From assembly GCA_002869225.1 (NCBI GenBank), contig PKTG01000138.1, forward strand, positions 1 through 34,855: a stretch of DNA of 34,855 bases, in the 5' to 3' direction. A model generated the notes under the pieces. It saw nothing but the letters and a program-made list of their open reading frames with translations. It was not told where the DNA came from and ran no database searches. This document shows positions 26,830-33,198 of this stretch, piece after piece. Position numbers and translations under genes: made by a program. Origin of the DNA: Candidatus Muiribacterium halophilum. GTDB taxonomy: Bacteria; Muiribacteriota; Muiribacteriia; Muiribacteriales; Muiribacteriaceae. How positions within the stretch are numbered: the first letter of the stretch is position 1; every line of letters begins with the position of its first letter.

Positions 26830-27986
26830 TTTAGTACTCCGGTTATTCTTGTAATATCTTCTTCCCTTATATTTACACTACAAGGAATATTCAGGATTTT
26901 TTTATATGTTTTTTCTGAATTTTCCATATCAAGCGCTTCAAATATTTCAAAAGGTTTTTGTGTATGATTTAATTTCCAGAGTGGTCTTGTTTGAATTTTA
27001 GCTTCTGAAAGAGCTTTTAAAAGTTCATCTCTATTTTTACCATATTTTTCCTCTTCAACTACCAAACTGTACATCCAGAAATTTGAAAAAGCATATTCCG
27101 GTTCATCAATCAATGACAATCCCTCTATATTATCAATAGCTTCTTTATATAAGATGAAATTTTTTCTTTTTATTTCAATGTACTTTTCAATCTTTTCTAA
27201 TTGTGCTACACCAAGAGCCGCTTGAAGATTTGTCATTCGATAATTATAACCCACTTCGTTATGAACATAATATACTGGATCGTCTTTAGCCTGTGTTGTA
27301 AGATATTTTGCTTTTTCAGCAAATTCTTTATTATCAGTAACAAGCATTCCTCCTCCACCAGTGGTTATTATCTTATTTCCGTTAAATGAAAAACATCCAA
27401 GATCACCTATAGTTCCAGTCTTTTTATCTTTAAAATCACCTTTTGTGTAATAACTACCTAATGATTCAGTTGAATCTTCTATTATCTTTAGATTGTATTT
27501 CTTCGAAAGTTTCATTAATTCATCTATTCTTACAGGATGACCAAAAATATGAACCGGTATAATCGCTTTTACTTTTTTTCCCGATTTTTTATTTATCAGA
27601 TATGTTCCATTAAAATGACACTCTTCTTCGCAAAATATTTTAGTCTTTTCAACATCAATATTTAAGTATTCATCACAATCCATAAAAATCGGAGATGCAT
27701 CAATATATCTTATTGTATTTACTGGTGCTATAAAAGTAACAGTCGGAATTATAACTTCATCTTCAGAAGAAACTCCAGCTAAAATTAGAGATATATGAAG
27801 CGCAGCAGTACCATTTGAACATGCTACCGCATACTTTGACCCAACATAACGAGCAAATTCCTTTTCAAATCTATCAACATATTCACCAGCTGTAGACACC
27901 CATTCAGTCTCAATACAATTACTCACATACTTAAGCTCATTTCCTTGAAAACTTGGAACACTCAGAGGAATAAATTTTTCATTCAC
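26826..27986 (-). CDS. legC: PLP-dependent aminotransferase LegC (DegT/DnrJ/EryC1 family; GTG start)
   Basis: A 386-residue sugar aminotransferase. Cofactor residues are seen in SNGTAALH (57-64), EDSTESLGS (171-179) and Lys205 in SFNGNKIITTGGGGML, the Schiff-base lysine. The start region (IPLSVPSFQGNELKYV..CIETEWVSTAG) is highly typical of LegC. It aminates C4 of the 4-keto sugar from LegB. The codon at 27986 is GTG; the nearby ATG is out of frame. The upstream sequence is weak as an RBS and runs straight into the heptamer array, so the array may have replaced the native leader. ATGA overlap with legH. Confidence 0.88.
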   Translation of the reverse strand: MNEKFIPLSVPSFQGNELKYVSNCIETEWVSTAGEYVDRFEKEFARYVGSKYAVACSNGTAALHISLILAGVSSEDEVIIPTVTFIAPVNTIRYIDASPIFMDCDEYLNIDVEKTKIFCEEECHFNGTYLINKKSGKKVKAIIPVHIFGHPVRIDELMKLSKKYNLKIIEDSTESLGSYYTKGDFKDKKTGTIGDLGCFSFNGNKIITTGGGGMLVTDNKEFAEKAKYLTTQAKDDPVYYVHNEVGYNYRMTNLQAALGVAQLEKIEKYIEIKRKNFILYKEAIDNIEGLSLIDEPEYAFSNFWMYSLVVEEEKYGKNRDELLKALSEAKIQTRPLWKLNHTQKPFEIFEALDMENSEKTYKKILNIPCSVNIREEDITRITGVLK

Positions 27987-28017
27987 AAGTTTTCACATCA
28001 TCAATTAATGATTCGAA

Positions 28018-28145
28018 AAGGGTAAAGCGTGAAGCGAAATGGGTATTAATGCGTAAAGCCTGATGCGGAATGCGGGTTAGATGATCCGTTATGCGTAATG
28101 TGCAAAAAACAGGTAATGCGTAAGGCGTGAAGCGTGATAAGTAAG
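28018..28145. repeat. Degenerate heptamer array, GCGTGAA/GCGTAAT type (left flank of unit 1)
   Basis: Consecutive 7-bp units such as GCGTAAA, GCGTAAT, GCGTAAG, GCGTGAA and GCGTGAT, with variants and short gaps. It fills the legC upstream gap. A 69-residue ORF across it is a repeat artefact. Confidence 0.8.
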
Positions 28146-28200
28146 TTCTAATAAGCAAAAATCTTTTTACTAAGACATTTAAAAACATTCTTTTAACCCT

Positions 28201-28572
28201 TTATCCTTTATTCTTTAAATATTTAATCAAACCTAAAATTATGCTTCTAACTTTTTTAATGTTATCAAATATTTTATCATCTTCATGATAACTCAAATCT
28301 TTTGCTAATAAAAGCTGTGTATCTAATTCTGCAAGAGAACCAAGAGATACATACAAATGATAGATAAATTCTTTGTCACCTTTTCTTGCAGCACCTTCGG
28401 CAATATTACTTGGAATAGATATAACAGCTCTTCTAATCTGTGATGAAATGCTATACTTTTCATATTCAGGAAATTTACTGACAATCTTATATACATTAAG
28501 TACTAATTTATAACTCTCTTTCCAAGCATCTAAGTCTTTATGAGTCTTTATGACTTTATCTTCTTTTTCCAT
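28201..28572 (-). CDS. Four-helix bundle protein (23S rRNA intervening-sequence protein family), copy 1
   Basis: About 123 residues from ATG 28572, which follows a GCAAGG-like RBS (an in-frame ATG at 28590 adds six residues). Family signatures are HKDLDAWKESYKLVLNVYK, FPEYEKYSISSQIRRAVISIPSNIAEGAARKGDKEF and YVSLGSLAELDTQLLLAKDL, ending ILGLIKYLKNK. These proteins form small helical bundles. They are encoded inside 23S rRNA intervening sequences in Leptospira and Coxiella and as stand-alone genes in many low-GC environmental bacteria, and share a fold with Avd of diversity-generating retroelements. Function is unknown. It sits between legC and legB and is bracketed by inverted heptamer repeats. 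No reverse transcriptase or rRNA is near. Confidence 0.85.
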   Translation of the reverse strand: MEKEDKVIKTHKDLDAWKESYKLVLNVYKIVSKFPEYEKYSISSQIRRAVISIPSNIAEGAARKGDKEFIYHLYVSLGSLAELDTQLLLAKDLSYHEDDKIFDNIKKVRSIILGLIKYLKNKG

Positions 28573-28622
28573 TATTTTTTTGCCTTGCATTTCGTTTTAA
28601 TCTCTTTTTGCTTATTGGTCTT

Positions 28623-28750
28623 TGATCTAACCCTTAACGCTTCACGTTTCATGTTTTTGATCTATCCCTTCACGCTTCACGCTTCACGCTTTACCCTTCA
28701 CGTTTTTTAGTATATTCCCCGCATCACGCTTTACGCATCACGCTTAACGT
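28623..28750. repeat. Degenerate heptamer array, TTCACGC type (right flank of unit 1)
   Basis: Near-perfect TTCACGC TTCACGC TTCACGC TTTACCC TTCACG, then ATCACGC TTTACGC ATCACGC TTAACGT. It includes a unique spacer GTTTTTGATCTATCCC (28653-28668) that recurs at 33142-33157. It ends at the legB stop codon. Confidence 0.85.
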
Positions 28751-28753
28751 TAT

Positions 28754-29752
28754 TTAGATATTATAAATCCCTGGTTTGTAATGTTTCAGATTCTCTTTAT
28801 CTGAGAACCATTCGATTGTCTCTTTTATACCTTGTTCAAAAGAATATTTTTGCTTCCATTCTGTTAAAGTTGTAATTTTTTTATTACATCCATAAAGTCG
28901 ATTTACTTCTGATTTTTCAGGTCTTATTCTGTTTTCATCAGTGATGATTTTTGCTTCTGGATTGATTAGCTTAATTAGCGTATTTGCTAATTTTTCTATT
29001 GATATCTCACTATTTGTCGCTATATTGACATCTTCACCAATTGTTTTTTGAGATTTAGCTATTTCAATAAAACCGTTTACCGTATCTTTTACATAAAGAA
29101 AATCTCTAGTTGGTGTCAAAGAACCCAATTTTATCTCTTTCATCCCAGAAGCAAGTTGAGATATAATTGTTGGAATTATAGCTCTTGCACTTTGTCTTGG
29201 ACCAAAAGTATTAAATGGTCTCACAATAGTTATTGGAAGATCAAAACTTCTAAAAAATGATTCAGCAATGCAATCAGCTCCAATTTTTGAAGCAGAATAT
29301 GGCGATTGAGGCTGTCTTGGATGTTTTTCATCTATTGGAATATATTGTGCAGTTCCATAGACTTCTGAAGTGGATGTAACTAGAATCCTTTTCGTCTTTA
29401 ATCTTTTAGCAGCCTGAACTACATTTAGTGTTCCTTTGATATTCGTATCAACATAGGAATCTGGAGAGTGATAAGAAAATGGTATTGCAATTAGAGCTGC
29501 TAGATGAAAAACTATGTCTATATCTTTCATGGCTTCATATACACCATTTGGATCTCTAATATCACCTGTAAAGATCTCAATTTTATCTATTTTTTCTTTT
29601 GAGAAAGAATCAAGCCATCCCCATGTATTAAAGGAGTTATAATAACAAAAAGCCTTTACATCTGCACCGATATCAACAAGACTTTCCACAAGATTACTTC
29701 CAATAAATCCATCCGCTCCTGTAACTAGTATCTTTTTTCCTTTTATATTCAT
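28754..29752 (-). CDS. legB: NAD-dependent NDP-sugar 4,6-dehydratase LegB
   Basis: A 332-residue extended SDR: TGADGFIG (11-18), FHLAALIAIPFSYHSPDSYVDTN, TSTSEVYGT (126-134), catalytic YSASK (152-156), and VRPFNTFGPRQSARAIIPTII. It forms the 4-keto-6-deoxy sugar that LegC aminates, the first committed step of legionaminic acid synthesis. With PtmE in the same cluster the substrate is more likely a GDP-linked than a UDP-linked N-acetylglucosamine, as in Campylobacter. The gene lies 9 nt after the wecC stop, and is separated from legC by four-helix-bundle unit 1. Confidence 0.9.
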   Translation of the reverse strand: MNIKGKKILVTGADGFIGSNLVESLVDIGADVKAFCYYNSFNTWGWLDSFSKEKIDKIEIFTGDIRDPNGVYEAMKDIDIVFHLAALIAIPFSYHSPDSYVDTNIKGTLNVVQAAKRLKTKRILVTSTSEVYGTAQYIPIDEKHPRQPQSPYSASKIGADCIAESFFRSFDLPITIVRPFNTFGPRQSARAIIPTIISQLASGMKEIKLGSLTPTRDFLYVKDTVNGFIEIAKSQKTIGEDVNIATNSEISIEKLANTLIKLINPEAKIITDENRIRPEKSEVNRLYGCNKKITTLTEWKQKYSFEQGIKETIEWFSDKENLKHYKPGIYNI

Positions 29753-30029
29753 ATTCTACTCCTAATTAATACCACAAAAATCAAGAATTATCTTATTTCC
29801 GAAATCCACCTCTAAAAACTCTCTATGTTTTACAAGTATTACTATTATGTCAGCTTTATCTAATGTTTTATCAAAAGGATAGATATTGACCTCTTTATGT
29901 TTTTTTATATTTGGTTCAACCGCCATTACTTCATAACCTTTTCGCAAAAGTTCTTCTGTTATATATAAAGCTGGAGATTCTCTTAGATCATCGATATCCG
30001 GTTTAAATGCAAGACCTAGACATGCAATA

Positions 30030-30058
30030 ACTGGCTCACGAGAACTCTCGTTGCCAGT
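30030..30058. repeat. Hairpin at the edge of wecC insert 3
   Basis: ACTGGC (30030-30035) pairs with GCCAGT (30053-30058), and inside them ACGAG (30038-30042) pairs with CTCGT (30047-30051) around a 4-nt loop. The heptamer array begins immediately to the right on the plus strand. Confidence 0.7.
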
Positions 30059-30147
30059 GTGAGAAGTGAGATGTGAATTGTGATTGGTCAATTCTTTAGA
30101 ATCTTCATTCTGTAATCTGTTATCTGTAATCTGATTACTGTTCTTAA
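30057..30147. repeat. Heptamer composite inside wecC, insert 3
   Basis: Plus-strand order: GTGAGAA/GTGAGAT/GTGAATT/GTGATTG units, then a spacer TTCTTTAGAATCTTCATT, then ATCTGTT/ATCTGTA units. On the coding strand it reads NSNQITDNRLQ, NEDSKELTNH, NSHLTSHTGN. It lies between the central helix (EQAVEEWKI) and PVIACLGLAFKPDIDDLRES. Confidence 0.8.
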
Positions 30148-30620
30148 TTTTCCACTCTTCAACTGCTTGCTCAATCTTTTTAATGACAAACTCCGGTTTG
30201 AAATCATTAGTATTTCTTGCTGCATGTATCATCATAGCTTCTTTTGGAAATTGAGAAACAATAAACCAAGGGTCAACTGCTATACAATGACCACCAACAC
30301 CACACCCTGGTGTAAGTACATTTACCCTTGGATGCTTATTGGTCATCTTAATAAGCTCATAAACGTTAATATCTGCCTTATCGCAGATCATAGAAAGTTC
30401 GTTTGCAAAAGCAATATTAACATCTCTATATGCATTTTCTGTAAGTTTACACATCTCAGCTGTTCTTGAGTTTGTTTTATGTAATTCTCCTTTTACAAAT
30501 AACCTGTAAAACTCACAAGCTTTTTCTGTTGATTCATTGTCTATTCCACCAACTACTCTATCATTATGTTCAAGTTCATATATCACCTGACCTGGAAGTA
30601 CTCTTTCGGGACAATACGCC

Positions 30621-30648
30621 ATAAAAATTCGAGGTATCGAATTTTTAT
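30621..30648. repeat. Perfect 12-bp hairpin at the edge of wecC insert 2
   Basis: ATAAAAATTCGA (30621-30632) and its exact complement (30637-30648) enclose the loop GGTA. It codes for part of HKNSIPRIFMA, at the join of insert and conserved AYCPERVLPG block. Confidence 0.85.
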
Positions 30649-30717
30649 GACAGTCTGTAGTTTGTGGTTTGTGGTTTGTGGTTTCACCACTATCTACTAA
30701 CCGCTGACTACTATCTA
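30649..30717. repeat. Heptamer composite inside wecC, insert 2
   Basis: Plus strand: TAGTTTG TGGTTTG TGGTTTG TGGTTTC, then ACCACTA TCTACTA ACCGCTG ACTACTA. Coding strand: VDSGETTNHKPQTTDCH. It lies directly before IPRIFMAYCPERVLPG. Confidence 0.8.
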
Positions 30718-30857
30718 AAAGATGTTTGAGCTCAGTGTTTATTAGCTCATACATCTTTTCCGTTGTTCCTATCGGAGAAGTAGATTCAATTATAACCAGA
30801 TTTCCATCTTTTAAAAAAGAAATAATTGCTTTAACAGCTGCTTCAACATAACTTATA

Positions 30858-30880
30858 TCCGGCTCAGGAACAGAGCCGGA
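30858..30880. repeat. 8-bp hairpin at the edge of wecC insert 1
   Basis: TCCGGCTC (30858-30865) pairs perfectly with GAGCCGGA (30873-30880) across a 7-nt loop. The GTGAGAT array starts at the next base. Confidence 0.8.
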
Positions 30881-30959
30881 GTGAGATGTGAGTGGTGAAT
30901 GGTGAATGGTTTAACTGTCATCTGTAATCTGTTCACCGTTTACTGTTTTACTGTTCCCT
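30881..30959. repeat. Heptamer composite inside wecC, insert 1 (contains in-frame TAA)
   Basis: Plus strand: GTGAGAT GTGAGTG GTGAATG GTGAATG, then ATCTGTA and TTTACTG-type units. The 19-mer ACTGTCATCTGTAATCTGT at 30914-30932 is identical to 31770-31788 next to four-helix-bundle ORF 2. The insert lies between PTPFKK and EPDISYVEA, a known variable loop. Confidence 0.82.
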
Positions 30960-31228
30960 GCTTTTTTGAATGGTGTTGGTACTGCAATAACAAATACATC
31001 TGCATCAACAGGTTTAGTTGATGCTCGAAGGTATCCCCGTTCTACATCATATTTAACAAGACCTTCAAGATCGGGTTCTACTATATGAATCTCACCTTTA
31101 TTTATCGTGTCAACAACATCCTGATTAACATCTACACCATGAACGTCTATACCTTTACTTGCCACAAGTGCAGCAGTTGGCAAACCAATATATCCCAATC
31201 CAATAAAACAAATTTTTTTCATTTTACA

Positions 31229-31352
31229 AATCAGATAACAGATTTCAGTTGACAGATGACGGTATAACAAAAACCTTGATTACAGTTATCAGATATCAGA
31301 TTATAGAATTTAGTATTTTTCACTGTCATCGGTAATCTGTCATACTGTACTC
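31229..31352. repeat. Heptamer arrays in opposed orientation (left flank of unit 2)
   Basis: First AATCAGA TAACAGA TTTCAGT TGACAGA TGACGGT, then GATTACA GTTATCA GATATCA GATTATA, then the reverse type CATCGGT AATCTGT CATACTG TACTCTG. It fills the gap between the wecC start and the end of four-helix-bundle ORF 2. Confidence 0.8.
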
Positions 31353-31355
31353 TGC

Positions 31356-31763
31356 TTAATGTCTTCTATTACCTTCCCCTTCCTTTTTTTCTAGATATCT
31401 AATCAAACCATATATTAACGCTTTTATTTCATCAATTTCAACAAATAATTGTTAATTATTATGATAATTTAATTCTTTTGCTATAATTAACTGAGTATCA
31501 ACCTCTGAAGCTGAACCCAAAGCAATATAAAGAAATCTAACAAATTCTTTATTTGAACCTCTATTTGACCCTTCAGCAATATTACTTGAAATTGAAACTA
31601 CTGCTCTTCTTATTTGATTTACCAGACCAAATAATTCATGCTTAGGAAAACTTTCTGTTTCTTTATATATTAAAGTTGCAAAGTTTATTGATTTTGCCCA
31701 AGAATCTAATTTTTTATAATCTGAAATTTTATTTTTCATAATTATTTTCTTTACAGAATTCAT
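31356..31763 (-). pseudogene. Four-helix bundle protein (23S rRNA IVP family), copy 2, truncated by in-frame TAA
   Basis: From ATG 31763 (or 31739) the frame reads KLDSWAKSINFATLIYK, FPKHELFGLVNQIRRAVVSISSNIAEGSNRGSNKEFVRF and YIALGSASEVDTQLIIAKELNYHNN, then TAA (31454-31452). The same frame continues QLFVEIDEIKALIYGLIRYLEKKEGEGNRRH to TAA at 31358-31356. The continuation is exactly the last helix of the family (compare IILGLIKYLKNK in copy 1), and the full length, 135 codons, equals the normal size. So one substitution removes helix 4. The two copies share a family but are clearly diverged, so they are not a recent duplication. Confidence 0.82.
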
Positions 31764-31830
31764 CTGCCTACTGTCATCTGTAATCTGTCATCCATTCTCT
31801 GTTCAACTGTCGTCAGTAATCTGTCATACC
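31764..31830. repeat. Heptamer array, ATCTGTN type (right flank of unit 2)
   Basis: TACTGTC ATCTGTA ATCTGTC ATCCATT CTCTGTT CAACTGT CGTCAGT AATCTGT CATACCG. It fills the gap between four-helix-bundle ORF 2 and the wzz stop. Confidence 0.82.
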
Positions 31831-31831
31831 G

Positions 31832-33079
31832 TCATCTTTCTTTTTCACTATCCTCTAACATCCGCTTCTTTATTTCGTTATAAAATACTTTTATAAAAAC
31901 AAACACTATTCCAAAAATCCATCCAATAATTAAAAACAATAGAATAATCTTAAACTTTTTATTTTTATTACTCAAAATAGAATTTTCATTTAATACTGTT
32001 AAAACATTAAGTCTTTCGATTTTATCTTGAATATTCTTTTTTTCCATATTTAATGTTTGAATATCTATTTCAAGTCCTTTTTTTGTTTTTGAGATTAATT
32101 CAGTCTTTTTAATTTCATGTTCCTGATTTATATTTATAAGTTCATTTATTCTAAGTTCCATATCTTTTATTGAAGTCTCATAATTGTTGATGGTCTTAAT
32201 AAGCTCAGTATTCTGATTCAGATTATATTGTAACAAATTAGAATATAACAAATATGTAGTCGACTCAGAATCCGTTGCTGAACTTTCTATTTTTCTCTGA
32301 TACTCATTATTTTTATCAATATTTACAGAATAGAGTTTTCTATATTCATCAAGTGTCTTTTCTCTTTCTTTGATCTTGTCTTTTGTGATCTTTATCTCAT
32401 CTTTTGTTTTTTGAATAAGAAAATCAATTTCTTTGATTCTGTTTGATATATTTTCAAGCTCAACGTTCTTTATTTTAATACTATTGTTTACACTTTCTAT
32501 GGAGTTTAAAAAAGTTTTTTTTGCGTTATTCAAAGGATTTATAAATAACGACTCACCTTTTAAAGTTTTAAAGAAATATGAGGAGTAGTCATAAGTTTCT
32601 TTTGTATCATTAGTATATGAAGAAAATCTCAGCAAATTGGAATCTTTTTTCTTTTCTACTTCAAACAAGTAATTTCTTATATTTTCATCAAAATATAACT
32701 CAGATTCAATCCAATCAGATAATTCTGTAATATTTATAGAAGGTATTTGTGTGTTTTGATTAAAATCCTTTATACCATTTTTAGCAAAAAAGACCATTTT
32801 ATAATCAGGAATTCTATATGCTGAATAGAATACACCTAATATCAGAAATATAATCGTAGAAATAAAAATAATTTTTTTATTTTTATATAATTTTGCAAAC
32901 AACTCTAATAAGTCTATTTCATCATCAGGGTAATCATACCCGTGAGATGTGAGATGTGAGATGTGAGTAGAAGAATCTTTAGATTCATTGTTCTCACCGT
33001 CGACTGTTGTCCGTTGTCTGTTGTCTGAATTACTGTCATCTGTCATCTGTACTCTGTCATCTGATTTATCTTTCTTCAT
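31832..33079 (-). CDS. wzz: Wzz/chain-length determinant (PCP-1-like) with repeat-derived N-terminal tail
   Basis: 415 residues from ATG 33079, chosen for the AAAGGA RBS 8 nt upstream; a GTG at 33127 would only add lysine-rich repeat-encoded residues. A Wzz-type segment PDDEIDLLELFAKLYKNKK leads into TM1 (about 68-88) with a following Pro (RIPDYK). A long periplasmic coiled coil covers roughly 180-360, and TM2 is at about 372-397 (IILLFLIIGWIFGIVFVFI). It sets polysaccharide chain length with Wzy. Residues 8-47 (DDRVQMTDDSNSDNRQRTTV, NESKDSSTHISHLTSHG) are encoded by heptamer repeats. This extends the cytoplasmic N-terminus, which in most Wzz proteins is short. No tyrosine kinase domain is attached. 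Confidence 0.85.
   Translation of the reverse strand: MKKDKSDDRVQMTDDSNSDNRQRTTVDGENNESKDSSTHISHLTSHGYDYPDDEIDLLELFAKLYKNKKIIFISTIIFLILGVFYSAYRIPDYKMVFFAKNGIKDFNQNTQIPSINITELSDWIESELYFDENIRNYLFEVEKKKDSNLLRFSSYTNDTKETYDYSSYFFKTLKGESLFINPLNNAKKTFLNSIESVNNSIKIKNVELENISNRIKEIDFLIQKTKDEIKITKDKIKEREKTLDEYRKLYSVNIDKNNEYQRKIESSATDSESTTYLLYSNLLQYNLNQNTELIKTINNYETSIKDMELRINELININQEHEIKKTELISKTKKGLEIDIQTLNMEKKNIQDKIERLNVLTVLNENSILSNKNKKFKIILLFLIIGWIFGIVFVFIKVFYNEIKKRMLEDSEKER
32928..32941. repeat. 5-bp hairpin at the edge of the wzz insert
   Basis: GGGTA-ATCA-TACCC, directly followed on the plus strand by GTGAGAT repeats, the same arrangement as in the wecC inserts. Confidence 0.55.
32942..33061. repeat. 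Heptamer composite inside wzz (N-terminal tail)
   Basis: Plus strand: GTGAGAT three times plus GTGAG, then a spacer with GAATCTTTAGATTCATTG, then CGACTGT TGTCCGT TGTCTGT TGTCTGA and ATCTGTC-type units. Build and orientation match wecC inserts 1 and 3. Confidence 0.83.
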
Positions 33080-33105
33080 TTTTTTTCCTTTGTTTTTTTG
33101 TTTTA

Positions 33106-33195
33106 ACAGTTTCGTTTTACCCTTCACGTTATTTCATACTCGTTTTTGATCTATCCCATCACGCTTTACGCTTAACGGTTTACGGTTTACGGAAT
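33106..33195. repeat. Heptamer array between manC and wzz
   Basis: TTCACGT, then spacer GTTTTTGATCTATCCC (33142-33157, identical to 28653-28668), then ATCACGC TTTACGC TTAACGG TTTACGG TTTACGG. It reaches to a few bases from the manC stop, so any manC-wzz leader or terminator here is repeat-derived. No terminator hairpin seen. Confidence 0.82.
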
Positions 33196-33198
33196 TAA

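Larger units (their letters stand above)
28018..28698. other. Four-helix-bundle unit 1: ORF bracketed by 19-bp inverted repeats made of heptamers
   Basis: AAGGGTAAAGCGTGAAGCG at 28018-28036 recurs exactly, inverted, at 28680-28698. Each copy lies within a degenerate array of 7-bp units (GCGTGAA on the left, its complement TTCACGC on the right). Between them lies only the four-helix-bundle ORF. The unit separates legC from legB, which are normally close neighbours. No transposase or target duplication was seen. Confidence 0.6.
29762..31222 (-). pseudogene. wecC: UDP-N-acetyl-D-mannosaminuronate dehydrogenase (WecC type) with three heptamer-repeat inserts, one carrying TAA
   Basis: Read in one frame from ATG 31222 (MKKICFIGLGYIGLPTAAL) this gives 486 codons, against about 420 usually. 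Conserved blocks are VIAVPTPFK, EPDISYVEAAVKAI, IIESTSPIGTT, IFMAYCPERVLPGQ, LTENAYRDVNIAFANEL, catalytic Cys in GCGVGGHCIAVDPWF, and CLGLAFKPDIDDLRESPA. Three low-complexity inserts lie between blocks: KAGNSKTVNGEQITDDS to HSGSVPE, LVDSGETTNHKPQTTDCHKNS, and KNSNQITDNRLQNEDSKELTNH to ESSRE. Every downstream block stays in frame. Insert 1 contains TAA (30913-30911), which cuts the gene into 103 and about 380 codons. The enzyme oxidises UDP-ManNAc C6 to a carboxylate with 2 NAD+. Activity requires read-through, restart or a sequence correction. Confidence 0.82.
31251..31840. other. Four-helix-bundle unit 2: ORF bracketed by an 18-bp imperfect inverted repeat
   Basis: GACAGATGACGGTATAAC (31251-31268) matches the complement of 31823-31840 at 16 of 18 bases. 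As in unit 1 the arms are part of heptamer arrays and the only gene between them is a four-helix-bundle ORF. Its right arm reaches the last codons of wzz. Confidence 0.55.

Noticed and set aside
27979-28188. 69-residue minus-strand ORF overlapping the legC start
   Set aside because: Its translation is almost wholly heptamer-array sequence and it has no family resemblance or RBS.
28018-28698. Insertion sequence or conventional transposon
   Set aside because: No transposase and no target-site duplication could be seen; the inverted repeats belong to wider arrays.
28018-28750. CRISPR array
   Set aside because: The repeat unit is 7 bp, degenerate and contiguous, with no 25-40 nt repeats or unique spacers of uniform size and no cas genes.
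2374-31454. Reassignment of TAA/TAG as sense codons
   Set aside because: TAA, TAG and TGA all terminate intact genes at the expected family lengths, and the interrupted positions imply different amino acids.
28018-31840. Diversity-generating retroelement (four-helix-bundle Avd-like proteins)
   Set aside because: No reverse transcriptase, template/variable repeat pair or target protein is present; only the fold family is shared.
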